From: Lineus longissimus | Taxonomy: Eukaryota; Nemertea; Pilidiophora; Heteronemertea; Lineidae | Length of the DNA stretch: 64,000 nt | Assembly: GCF_910592395.1 (NCBI RefSeq) | Contig: NC_088308.1 | Span: 1,798,001 to 1,862,000, forward strand | Direction of reading: 5' to 3' | In this document: positions 12,001 through 21,449 of the stretch, piece by piece | How the letters are laid out: the number at the start of each line of letters is the position of its first letter | How positions within the stretch are numbered: position 1 is the stretch's first letter | Made by a program: the position numbers and the translations under genes | The notes under the pieces: generated by a model | The model's database searches: none | What the model was told of the DNA's origin: nothing | Seen by the model: the letters and a program-made list of their open reading frames with translations, nothing else

Positions 12001-15000
12001 GAACACGCAGAGGTTAATCAGCAGTCTGCAGAGATGAACCGTCACGAGGGTGATGATCCATCTCTCCAGTAGTATAAGCATAAAGCTTACATAATTCATG
12101 GATATTTGAATTTCAGGAAGGTCGACCGCTGGTGGTCTCTCTTTTAAAAGTCTTCAGTCTGGTTTTTCATAATTTCGAACCGCTTTCGACTAATCTTATG
12201 AACTGTTACAAACCCAATGCTGATTAACCTCGTTAAGATGGTGTTAGGTGGCAAAGGATAACACTCTGAAGATTCTTCGCTGAAAGAAAACTGGGGAAGG
12301 ATAAGGGTCACACAGATCAGCAACGAATTCTCAGCTCCCTCGTTCGTCAATGAGCAAGACTCAACGTAATGGAATGATTGCGGTCGCGGGATGACACTAC
12401 TACCGCAATGGAGCTGCAGAACACATGCTCTCTCTCTCTCCCTCTGTTGGCACAAGTGCCGGAGGTAACTCAGCTTGATGTGCCTGGGCAGTTTAGTGAT
12501 AGACAACGAGTGCACTTTCATTTTTCTCATGAGCAGATTTGTGAGGAAATCTCCGCCAAGAGAATGCTCTATGATTGGTGATGATGCCTTATTTCGGGCT
12601 ACTGAGAATTCGACGTTGAAAAGGAACAAGGTAAGTTGGTGTCTATTTCAACTCAGTTTAAAAGAAGTTCACGATGCACATAAATATGGACGTGGTTCTT
12701 CAAAACAAATGAGTCGCTTACATGTATTTGCCGATTTTGTGTTACTCGCGCAATATCCCTCCTCCGAATCAACGCCAACGTCAATTGTTTTGAAGAACCC
12801 AAACCTTATTTTAATGGACACGTACATGTACACTCCCAGAAAACCAGGGTGAACTAAACTCTACAGTGAGGGTCACTCCACACAAGGTCAAGGACACGAG
12901 GGTCAAGGTCGAAAGGTGAAGGTCGAGGAAGGTATACTCTGGACGGATCCACTCAGGACGGATGCTGAGGTCTAGGTCACGCTCCACACAAGGACAGTTC
13001 ACACCTAGAGAATTACTTACGAATCGGGAGGAGTTGTTGTTCCTAGTAGTCTTAGCATTACCGTATGCCTCGAGTACAGGGTTAGCCTGCACAATCTGGT
13101 CCTCAAGGGTACCCTGTGTAGGAGAATGGAGGGACAGGGCGGGGGGCAAAGGAGAGAGGGCAAAGAGAATAATATATACATTAGAACAAGCGAATTAAAA
13201 CAGTGCAAATCCAAAAACAAAATGTATTCAAAACAAGTTCTTCTTTTCAATAACGTTTAAAGGTTGTTACCAAACAAGGCTATGAAGAATCCTCTATCCA
13301 GTAAATCAAGTTTCTATCAGTCCGATTTATGTATCACTCTGTTCATATTTTCAATTATATTAGGCGATTGAGGTATCTCCGAATCGTTTTATTCAGTTGA
13401 ACTGCGAATATCGTTTCTAGCATTCAGAACGCTGTCTGTGGCAGGTAGGCTACCACAGGGTTCTCATTATTACAATATGACTCATCTACTCGTAAACCAA
13501 GGTCTGCAAGCAAGTTTGCAGTCGATTCTGGCGAAGAGTGAGAGAATACTATCTCAGCGATGACTAACCCTAAACGTGGTACATATGCGTATATCTCGAC
13601 ATACAAGATGTAGACATAAAAACTCTCATTTCACGTGAATAAGGTCAGTGACAAATGGGTACGTATTGTCCCCACACCATGGTCTTTCTGGATGAAATGT
13701 AACGGTATAACATGTACCAAACCAAGTGTTGATAACCAGTGAACCTGAGACGTAGCCAATGCAATGCATACTGGAGATATTGTAGATTCAACTGACCTTA
13801 CAAAGTGAAAAGAGAGTAAATCACACTAAATGCACGGACACCAATAAAACTCTATAGACGATGAAGGAAGGGAAATTGTTAGTTAAGGTCCAAACTCTGG
13901 AATGAAATAAGTCAGGTTTGTTAAATACCGAGGGATATCAACTATTATACATTATACCGGAGCAACTCGCTTAATAAATGTAAACTACGCTGAAATTGTT
14001 ATGACGCCCGCTTTAAAGTTGCATAAATCGTGAACTAGATACGGATGGCGATGGGCATAGTGTATGGGTTGAATTTTCCTTCATTCGAGAACGGATCCTG
14101 TGTTTGAGTGAGATGACGCACTGTGATCCTTCCACTTAAGGGAATGTTCCCTCTTCGCGGTTCGGCAGCTAGAAGTGTTCAGGATCCAGGGTGGGAATTC
14201 TTATCAGAAATGCTATTGCGCGCTTCTGTTGTTATGGTGTAAGAAAAACTGGAGCGACAAGGTAGCGATCTTGTGCTTTATTTATATCAGTATTAATTAA
14301 GACAATTAGGACATCAATACGGACTGGACAGTAACTCTTATAAAATCGTATTAAGTGGGTTAAAACGAATATTCTAGTAAGAATCTAAGGAACCAGTAGA
14401 ATCAACGTTAACGCGCGCGGCCCGGCTGGTGTAAGCTCGGCCGAGGTCGGGTAGGGTGAGGCCTGCTATGGCAGAGCGTGGAGAAGCTTGTTATCAGCAA
14501 ACTCACATACAGGTTACCTTACCTCTTGCTTAAGGATAAAACATATATAAGGATATGAATTTTCGTCGTAACTATATTCATAAGTCAGGCAGGTATATAG
14601 AGATTGTCTTTGTTCTGTTTTGGAGGTAAACATTACGTGTATAACGTTACCTTCAAATTAAATTGCGTTTTAATAAAATTATGTCAAACATATTTCCTTG
14701 TTTTCTCAACTCAGTTATGGGCTTCCTCGAGATAATATCGTTATTTTCACAGACCATGGTCATAATACATGCACATAGGTTTTTTCACTTGTTTTTTTTT
14801 GTAAGAAGAGAACGTTGATAGTATTTGACTGACAAACCATATTTTACAGATTCAGTTAAGGTTAGATAGGTAGATGTCTGAAGAGAAACACTTTTAGTTC
14901 GGAAGGTTCTACTTGTTTACAATGACAGGTGAATGTTAATTTGGAGATAAGAAAAGGGAGGTTGTTGATTTCTATTCTAAAAACGGCAAAAAAGATGGTT

Positions 15001-18000
15001 ATGGAGATTTTCGTCTCTTTTGATTTCATTGAGAAATATCATCGCATTATAAATGTTGATATTTGTAGGTGTTTTAGATTGTACGGTGTTAATTGTAGGT
15101 AATTTAGATTATACTACGGGTGTATTTCGAATCACAGTTTCGGTATCAGACCCCAGTTGCTCAAGCAGCGTTGGTCTTCAGCATCGACGTTAACGTAACT
15201 TGGCGTATACTAAGTTTCGTTTCGTTACTTCCATTTCGTTGACTAGCGTTAGGCCTTAACGCTAACGTTAGTGTTAACGCTGATTGGGCAAGTGGTATAA
15301 CATTTGAGAAACGTTCGATTTGAAGGCCATGCAATGCACTCAACACCATGCAGGTTTAAACAGGGTTCAGGATGAATTACAGGTAAAGGTATCATTTTAA
15401 AGGTTGATGAAATAAGCAAATATATTGCTGTTTTAAACTCTGATGATTGAAACATTTTATGAATATTACGAGAGGTTTAAAAACAGATTGCATGTATATC
15501 AGATTATTCAAACAGCGTTAGAGCTAATGACAGCGTTCATCCTTCACGATATGTTCAAATATGACAGATTAAACCCCGTGTTTTAGATGCTGTTTGAATG
15601 ATAGCTCTTGTCGAAGGAGTACATTCTACCAGGCCACAGTTGAACAATCGACAAAGAAGATGTTAAGTTGATCCACAGGATAGAATCATGAAAAGTCACT
15701 GAATAATTGGGAAGAACAGGACTAATTGAGAAGGGGTAGGGTGTAATCGAGAGGGGGGAGGGAGGGTCACTCATCATGCTGCAGGTCACTACACCCACTT
15801 TCTTGTCATCGGCTTTCTTCTCCTCCTGTTTCTTGCCGGTGGCCGCTGCGACCTGCGCGAAATACTGGATTACTTTCTTCGTGTTCTCGGTCTTACCGGC
15901 ACCAGACTCGCCACTAGAGGGTAGGAGATAAGAACATGTTATAACTAATGTGCTACATTTATATATCAAGCCATGGGATTGGTGTCTGTCATGCACTCAA
16001 CAAACATTGCCCTACAGAGCTTCGCAACTAAAGCGTTGCAGTAGTGTCGTATGGTGGCTTGCCTAATCACACTGCAGTATCATGGCGCCTGGCCCAATCA
16101 CACTGCAGTGTCGTATGGCGCCTGGCCCAATCACAATGCAGTGTCGTGTGGTGGTTTGCCCAATTACACTGCACGAGTCGTATGGGGATTCAAGATGAAA
16201 GACGACTTTACATGAATGTACCATTGTAAAAGAAGGTCTAGAAGGGCCAATTCAAGCTGGGCAGAAAACGTTTGTTGTGAATGCATGATAGACACCACCA
16301 AAATAAAAAATTTTGGTGAATACATTTCAATGACGTATACTGACCACAATTTGCTTCGCTGAACAGGGAGGGCGATGATCTCGCTTTATTTATCATCGGC
16401 GACAGGACAAAGAGGCTAGAAGCTACTGTGATCAGTATTAAGTCATCAGCATTAGCGCTCATCGATCTAAAGGTGTTGCCGATTTTGCTGCTGCAATGCT
16501 TACTAAAAAAACGATTTGAAGGATTGATACACTGATTCTTCACTGAAGCTTCATTTTGTACCTGTAAGCTTACTTCTAGCAAGGATGAACCAGGACTGAA
16601 TTGCTTACAAAGCACCTATAGCAAAAGCATACAGTCAAATTGTAGTTCATTGGCCCTCTTTATTGTGCCTTAGAGATAATATAATTCAAAATGCAAACTT
16701 CCCATATATTTATCACTGACATGGCAATGAGAATACGTTATGTAAAGACAGGATTCGTAAGACTTGGAATGTTTCCTTTAGAAAGCATTGCAACAACGGT
16801 ATCGGAAACACATCTAAACCAAAAGCAAGCGCTCATTTATGATGATATTCCGACACTTACTTGCGCAGCACCTTTCCCAATTGGTATTAACGGTTTACTT
16901 GGTGCGGCGATGTTTGCGAAATACTGAATAACCTTCTTTGTGTTCTCCGTTTTCCCTGCTCCAGATTCGCCACTGACGAGTAAGAGAATGGTAAAACATG
17001 ATGTGCATTCGCCACCTCAGTTCCTCAGCAAGAATTTGGGACTTCCGCTCAGGTGTCGGCCAATGTCTTCTAATTGGCTAATACCTGATCGGAAGTACCA
17101 AATTCCTGATTGAGGAAAGAGACGAATATTTTCAAGAAAATGCTGGTGTGCGGACGTACATGTACATGTTGCCGACACCATATTTCAGTATTAACTTCTC
17201 AAGGAACTGTGCATGGCCTTGTAATCACCTTGCAGTGGTACCTGTTTTATGAGTGTCGTTCATTGATAATATTACGGGGTTCATTTTTCATAAATGTTCT
17301 TCGCTAAGATCTAGATGCACGATGTAATCGTCTTGATAGTCCGTTGGTGACAGTATCACCAAGTCATCAAAACGGCCAAACATAGCTCAGCAATTCAGTT
17401 TTTATCTCAAATAAACCCTTTCTAAAGTAATCTCCTTTGCACTAATAATGAAACATTACAGCACGTTATTCTCTCTAGTGTTACAGGGGGCTATCTGATC
17501 ATTCAAAGCTAAACCTAACCTCGAAGCTACTGCTCCTTTTACCAGGATTGCATTGTTGACCAAAAAAGCTTTTTAAGGAACAACTACTCAATGCTCAATT
17601 ATTTCATTGTAATTTGGAGTGATGGGCAAAAATAGTGCATTGATGGAATTCTTGGGCCATATTGCCGCCGCAGGAGATGCAACACGTCAGCTTGGCTCTC
17701 ACAGGCAATTTAGTCCCCGATATCCAAAATAATATCTCGGGTCCAAGTTAAAGCTGTCGGGTTCATATATGATTCCCCTTCCCGATACAAAATTAAGTTC
17801 AGCCAATATCGTCGGATACATTCTTAATTGTGTTGCTTCGGATAAGGGGCGTGTCATTTTCAGTTCAGGCTGGCGTCGACTTTTCTTAAACAACTGTTTA
17901 CTTACGTAATGAGGATGGACTGGTTCTCACGCTCTGAAACAACAAGCAAAACAATTATCAGTTTTGTTCTTTCCCTTCATGGTTGCTTTTAGCATTCTAT

Positions 18001-20913
18001 AATTTACTACAGGTGGGCCTATCCCTGGCATTCCCTCTCAAGCCTAACATCAGCAAACGAACTGCTGTATATACCTGGCAACTATTAATAGTCGAGAAGC
18101 TGGTCGCCATATTTGGCCACCATTCCCAGGCGTAGTGGATACCCGGCATTCCTAAGCTTCCTCCACTCATCGGAAAGGTACAGGTAACGTAGATCTACCT
18201 GTACGTTAACGTAGATGTACCTGTATAGTGGTGATGAATGTAACGTACGAATACCTGTGGTAGCGAAAACCTATCGATGCCAAAGGCTTTGGTACCACGC
18301 CTATACTGATAGCGAGTGTACTGAGGTTGCAAAGGAAGCCTTGCGGAGACCAGCACCAGTAGACCAAGGCAGTAGACTGAATATTAATGACCTTACACCA
18401 ACATCCCTTTGGAAGTAATTCTAATAATACACTTATACATTGTTTTTCCATTTGAAAACACCTTGCCTACTCAAAGCGTGGTAAGTTGGTCCAGTGGTCC
18501 CGTTGTTAATTAAAAGAAAAATTGATAAGGTTAACTTGGCAACTCAGGTTTTCTTCTTGAAAATCGTGGTCGAATATATTGTTGAATGATCTCAGGCCTT
18601 TGGAACACGCCGGCGCAAGAAAAGCAGTAGTGGTACATCTGTAGAACCTCCCTCAGCGGACACCTCTCTACTAAGGACAACCTCTCTATTAAGGACACTA
18701 GTTTTGGTCCCAAATTGGTTGTTTCCATTCAATTTGACCTCTCTAATCAGGACACTCTATTAAGGACAGCACTTGTCAGTCCCGAGGGTGTCCTTAATAG
18801 AGAGGTTCTACTGTAATTTACTTACCCTGCAACATGTTGGAATATGCATTGTCAGAAATAGCGAAGGCGTGGGGGGGCATCTCATTCCTCCTTTTTCCTC
18901 TGTATTGCATTACGACATTCTCTGTGTAGATGGGTAGCCTCTTGTAGGGGTTGATCACAATACAGAAGAGGCCGGAGTATGTCTGAAAAGGAGATCACAT
19001 CATTTCAAATGAGGGCATCCACTTGGCGGGGTTTTGGTCTTTTTCTTCTTTCAAGAGTTTTGGTCAACGTTTACATGTGATACAATAAACCCAAAATCCA
19101 TATTTTTTATTTCCTAGTTGATGATATGCAGACTTTGTCGTTAACCAGTGCATTATTAATGGTGTGCAATATTGGTGATATTGTGAAGTGTTTATAAATG
19201 CACATGCTGTTCCTTATCTTAAGGGCACTGTTATGGCTATGCAAATGAATTAGAGGAAGTTCAATATTTGCCCCCTATGCCTCAGATCAACAAAATCTGA
19301 TATAGCTACGTGCTTGCCGATATATTGACCATTACTGAAAGTCTAATTGCGTTACCTGCTTATGTCAAATACCCACAATGGCTCACAAGTTTAAACATCA
19401 CAGTTTAGTAGAGGGATATTCATTAACGAAACTACACTGTGGCTTAAACCCAGGGTTGTGTGTGTGTACATACAGTACCGGTCAGAAGAGACATCCCTCA
19501 CCTCGGGCGACATTCGCATATGATGTATGCTAACACTCACGCAGAAGAGGTGAATGTCGCCCTGAATTTTATATAGGCAAAATTGCGCGGTTAGGGATTC
19601 GAGTATTGCTGTAGTGTCGCATCAAAGGTGATGTGACCGGCTCAGAGAGGGCTTCACAGTATACATACGTAGATCATGCCGTGGAAGTATCGGAATCGGA
19701 GACCGTGCAAGACGGTGGCGTCGCTCAAGTAGGTCAAGTTGGCCAAATCTTCGCACATCTCGAACTTAGGGGGGTTCATCTGAAGGACATCCTCCTTCTT
19801 GACCGTGACCATCTGCATCGAAAAAAACAAACGTGCCAATGATTGATATAATGAGAGAGAAATGATATACATCCTAATTTCAAAATGATAATTTACACCA
19901 ATAGCTGAAATGCGCCCTGATAACAGAACATAACTTGGGAATGAAATTGATGTTCTAAGAATATTATGGGACTTATTTATGTTCATGTTGGCCAGGACAG
20001 AGCACAGGCCCATGAAGATTCAGAGTCATTTAACACTCATCAATGAATTCTGTGATGAGTGTTGTCAGTTGGGCTGGCGTTTAATCTATTGATATATCAA
20101 AGTTCGACGTTTTATGGTCATCACGCAATTTGGAATCAACTAGTAGGAGATCTAGGCCAATCAAGTTAATTGGACTAGCTACACCTTGATTCAATTGTCG
20201 ATGATTCCATGGATTCAGTCATACCAAATATAGACGACACCATGGTTCTCAAACAAGATGGCCGAAAACAGGTACATTTAAAGATGGCCGCCGGGAAAAA
20301 AATATACCGATGTTTTACTTCCTTGACCATTTTTTCAGTGCTGCCCCGGAAATCTTTGGCCGAATAATTAAACCGCTGCCATGCTTTTAGTCTTGCGATT
20401 TGGTATCAGTGGTGTGTTGTGTACTTCGTATTACGGACGAAGTGCAAAGTACCCGTGTGAAGGTCTCTGGTGTCATGGCCTGCGCTATAACTCATTTGCG
20501 CGCCACTTTAATTCTTAGTAGTAAGAGAAATCGGGATTTCTTTTTAAATATCGTCGATATGATGCATTTGCTTATACTTCGTCTCTCGTAGCTTTTCGTG
20601 AGGCTTGCGAAACTCAGTTACACAGAATATAGTCTTGCCTACATTATATTTGACCTTTCAATTTCGGACAACTCGAAACCAAGCGAATAATAATAATAGT
20701 GTTACTTACTTGGCCCTTCTCTGTCCTGACTTGGCAGTCATCTCCCTTCGTGCTCTCCACCTCTGCCGCAACGAAGCCATCCTTTTCATCAGCGACCCAG
20801 CAGTTCTTCTTGCCATCGAATTGCTTGGTTTGGAACCCGGTTAGGGTCTTACGTTCGATTTTCAGATACGGAAAATCCGCATCATACTCGATTGGGAGAA
20901 ACCCACTCGACAT
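1..20913 (-). CDS. Mhc: Muscle myosin heavy chain, 5' part (motor domain), with four clusters of alternative exons; runs off the left edge
   Basis: Class II myosin motor: an actin-activated ATPase of the thick filament. Translating the minus strand exon by exon gives the motor in order: SH3-like N-terminus (20913-20710), 19812-19669, 18982-18826, 17933-17906, P-loop GESGAGKT (16972-16861 or 15913-15799), switch I NNNSSRF (13113-13021 or 11903-11808), 11155-11092, 10718-10620, 10367-10264, 10000-9862, switch II DIAGFE (9619-9351), relay helix (9176-9006), 8809-8630, 8202-8079, loop 2 (5624-5551 or 3971-3907), then the ESLNKL exon (1884-1797, 703-616 or 317-230). All junctions keep frame with GT-AG signals. 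SH1/SH2, converter, lever arm and rod must lie left of position 1. Duplicated exons around loop 1 and loop 2 match what is known of molluscan striated/smooth (catch) muscle Mhc genes, where one gene makes several muscle isoforms. Very sure of the family; exon limits are by eye. Confidence 0.96.
230..317 (-). CDS. Mhc: Mhc alternative ESLNKL exon, copy 3 of 3
   Basis: 88 bp, same phases as its sisters. It encodes [20 protein letters not shown] and IVPNEIKGV. Acceptor TTTCCCATCAG, donor GTAATT. Further copies could lie left of position 1. Confidence 0.93.
616..703 (-). CDS. Mhc: Mhc alternative ESLNKL exon, copy 2 of 3
   Basis: 88 bp, same phases as its sisters. It encodes [20 protein letters not shown] and IVPNEIKAA, with a unique Cys after NLY. 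Acceptor TTCCACCAG, donor GTAAGA. Intron sequence after it resembles that after the third copy, pointing to the more recent duplication of these two. Confidence 0.93.
1797..1884 (-). CDS. Mhc: Mhc alternative ESLNKL exon, copy 1 of 3
   Basis: 88 bp, phase 0 in and 1 out. It encodes [20 protein letters not shown] and LVPNEHKAC: the helix and beta-strand that lead from loop 2 to the SH2/SH1 helices. It is the most divergent of the three copies (N for H, L for I, H for I). Acceptor CCCATTAG, donor GTAAGA. Confidence 0.93.
3907..3971 (-). CDS. Mhc: Mhc alternative loop 2 exon, copy 2
   Basis: 65 bp encoding [20 protein letters not shown] then HR, three codons shorter than copy 1 and with a KKKRK core. 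Acceptor TTCATTTTCCAG, donor AGG|GTACAC. Loop 2 length and charge are known to set actin affinity and ATPase rate. Confidence 0.87.
5551..5624 (-). CDS. Mhc: Mhc alternative loop 2 exon, copy 1
   Basis: 74 bp encoding [20 protein letters not shown] followed by SYVHR. The Gly-rich, five-Lys loop followed by GSSF.TVS..HR is the actin-binding loop 2. The acceptor (AACCTGCAAAG) has a poor pyrimidine tract, while the partner exon's is good. Both copies are 2 mod 3, so double inclusion shifts frame. Confidence 0.85.
6229..6460. repeat. Degenerate minisatellite, unit about 18 bp
   Basis: About a dozen imperfect copies of a TTTCACACGGTAAAGGTA-like unit in the myosin intron between the 8079-8202 exon and the first loop 2 exon. 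It gives a spurious YRVK/PCE-repeat reading frame on the minus strand. Confidence 0.85.
8079..8202 (-). CDS. Mhc: Mhc exon: [15 protein letters not shown] segment, just before loop 2
   Basis: 124 bp: [20 protein letters not shown] and [20 protein letters not shown], ending phase 1 at GTATGG. The last base pairs in frame with either loop 2 exon. Confidence 0.95.
8261..8289. repeat. (ATC)n microsatellite
   Basis: Run of about seven CAT/ATC triplets in a myosin intron. Confidence 0.8.
8630..8809 (-). CDS. Mhc: Mhc exon: [17 protein letters not shown] segment
   Basis: 60 codons, phase 0 at both ends: [35 protein letters not shown] and GLNHYAGT. Acceptor TATTTCCAG, donor GTAAGT. Confidence 0.95.
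9006..9176 (-). CDS. Mhc: Mhc relay exon
   Basis: 57 codons, phase 0 at both ends: [38 protein letters not shown] and [17 protein letters not shown]. The relay exon is duplicated in Drosophila Mhc but is single here. Confidence 0.95.
9351..9619 (-). CDS. Mhc: Mhc exon with switch II
   Basis: 269 bp encoding [52 protein letters not shown] and [11 protein letters not shown] (switch II). Only one copy is visible. Confidence 0.95.
9862..10000 (-). CDS. Mhc: Mhc exon: LGFTTDEK to DGTT segment
   Basis: 139 bp encoding [35 protein letters not shown] and EADGTT. The KFKQRxREEQAExDGT string is a hallmark of muscle myosin. Donor GTAGGT. Confidence 0.93.
10264..10367 (-). CDS. Mhc: Mhc exon: [12 protein letters not shown] segment
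   Basis: 104 bp encoding [17 protein letters not shown] and [16 protein letters not shown]. Acceptor TTTTTACAG, donor GAT|GTGAGT. Confidence 0.9.
10620..10718 (-). CDS. Mhc: Mhc exon: YLLEKSRV segment
   Basis: 99 bp encoding [20 protein letters not shown] and [12 protein letters not shown]. Acceptor TTTTTTTCAG, donor GTGAGT, phase 1 at both ends. Confidence 0.92.
11092..11155 (-). CDS. Mhc: Mhc exon: GKFIRIHFG segment
   Basis: 64 bp encoding [20 protein letters not shown] and the first base of the next Tyr codon. This is the strand after switch I, conserved in all muscle myosins. Confidence 0.92.
11808..11903 (-). CDS. Mhc: Mhc alternative switch I exon, copy 2
   Basis: 96 bp, phase 0 at both ends, one codon longer than its partner. 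It encodes [20 protein letters not shown] then [12 protein letters not shown]. It differs from the partner at its first residues and by Y/F and T/V changes near switch I. Including both copies would keep frame, so exclusivity here must be enforced by splicing, not by frame. Confidence 0.93.
13021..13113 (-). CDS. Mhc: Mhc alternative switch I exon, copy 1
   Basis: 93 bp, phase 0 at both ends. It encodes [20 protein letters not shown] followed by [11 protein letters not shown] (switch I). Acceptor CTACACAG, donor GTAAGT. It pairs with the exon at 11808-11903. Confidence 0.93.
15799..15913 (-). CDS. Mhc: Mhc alternative P-loop/loop 1 exon, copy 2
   Basis: 115 bp, phase 2 to 0. The P-loop GESGAGKT is the same as in the partner exon, but loop 1 is long and highly charged ([15 protein letters not shown]). 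The donor fits consensus less well (AAA|GTGGGT) than the partner's GTAAGT. Splicing both copies into one mRNA would shift the frame, because each is 1 mod 3, so the two must be exclusive. Confidence 0.92.
16030..16178. repeat. Tandem repeat, unit about 32 bp, four copies
   Basis: Four imperfect copies of GTCGTATGGYGSCTKGCCCA + ATCACACTGCA in the intron between the two P-loop exons. No coding role is seen. Confidence 0.85.
16861..16972 (-). CDS. Mhc: Mhc alternative P-loop/loop 1 exon, copy 1 (in transcript order)
   Basis: 112 bp, phase 2 to 0. It encodes [20 protein letters not shown] and then a short, weakly charged loop 1 rich in Pro and Gly ([14 protein letters not shown]). The donor is strong (CAA|GTAAGT). 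It shares nearly all of its P-loop half with the exon at 15799-15913 but has a completely different loop 1. Loop 1 is known to tune ADP release and shortening speed. Confidence 0.92.
17906..17933 (-). CDS. Mhc: Mhc 28-bp micro-exon before the P-loop
   Basis: Encodes [10 protein letters not shown] with split codons at both ends (phase 1 in, phase 2 out). Both copies of the P-loop exon start with the base needed to complete the Thr codon, so this exon can join either one. Confidence 0.88.
18634..18817. mobile_element. MITE-like element in a myosin intron
   Basis: The left end (CTGTAGAACCTCCCTC, then CTCTCTACTAAGGACA) and right end (GTCCTTAATAGAGAGG, then TTCTACTGTAA) are inverted copies. Internal CTCTCTATTAAGGACA motifs recur. 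There is no open frame. The length of about 184 bp and terminal repeats of roughly 15-30 bp fit a non-autonomous DNA transposon; target-site duplication is not clear. Confidence 0.65.
18826..18982 (-). CDS. Mhc: Mhc exon: [14 protein letters not shown] segment
   Basis: 157 bp, starts phase 0 and ends phase 1 at GTAAGT. It encodes [28 protein letters not shown] and DNAYSNMLQ, upstream of the P-loop. Confidence 0.92.
19669..19812 (-). CDS. Mhc: Mhc exon: start of motor core
   Basis: 48 codons, phase 0 at both ends (acceptor GATGCAG, donor GTATGT). It contains the [11 protein letters not shown] and [15 protein letters not shown] segments, diagnostic for myosin II. Confidence 0.92.
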
Positions 20914-21015
20914 TGTCGCAGTTGGTTGTAGTTACTTTATTAAGAAGGACTCTGGACGCCGAGAACCAATGCAAAAGGAACAGCACTCCTTCCAGAGAAC
21001 AGCGCTAGATCGGCC
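20710..21015 (-). CDS. Mhc: Mhc exon with start codon
   Basis: Acceptor at 21015, 102 bases of 5' UTR, ATG at 20911-20913, then 68 codons ([11 protein letters not shown]... to ...VRTEKGQ) ending at donor GTAAGT, phase 0. It encodes the N-terminal extension and SH3-like domain typical of muscle myosin II. The ATG is the first in frame after the acceptor. Confidence 0.9.
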
Positions 21016-21396
21016 CTAGAATGAAAATAATTTCAATGGTGATAAAGGAGCGAACACATCATAGACTACCTAACAATGGCGACAAGCGTCTCCTTGCGTT
21101 TAGATGATCCAGCATAAGAAGATATCCAGCATTGGATGAATGCGTCCCGGAATAGAACGATAAAAAAATATTTCGATGAGAAATTTGAGAAGACGAATCT
21201 TTAGATAGATTTTTAAAAAGACAAAATGGAAAGAGAATTCCGCTATGACTTTGATGCGCCAGCTAAATCCAATGTGTCGTCTGATAATGCTAAATCACAA
21301 GAAGCTGCACGGAATAGTCCTGAAAGAATCGGAGATCATTCGGTGTTAAAAGGAGAGGATTGGGAAGCACATAACACACGGATCTGCTTTACTTAC

Positions 21397-21446
21397 GATC
21401 AAAAAGCTGTTCTGACGGCCTCGTAGCTTTACATTTGGTATATATA
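21397..21446 (-). promoter_or_regulatory. Myosin core promoter: TATA box and small non-coding first exon
   Basis: A palindromic TATA element (TATATATA, 21439-21446, inside GGTATATATACC) is followed on the minus strand, about 40-50 bases on, by a clean donor (GATC|GTAAGT; last exon base 21397). A start about 30 bases after TATA would give a leader exon of only about 20 bases. The matching acceptor (CATTCTAG) leads into an exon beginning at 21015, 102 bases before the ATG at 20913. A short untranslated first exon is common in muscle myosin genes. The transcription start is inferred. Confidence 0.5.
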
Positions 21447-21449
21447 CCT

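Noticed and set aside
12144-12629. 161-aa minus-strand frame in the myosin intron
   Set aside because: No myosin similarity, CT-rich low-complexity content, and an overlapping open frame on the other strand. Intronic noise.
21226-21426. 66-aa plus-strand frame over the myosin promoter
   Set aside because: It overlaps the predicted minus-strand leader exon; no splice sites or family similarity.
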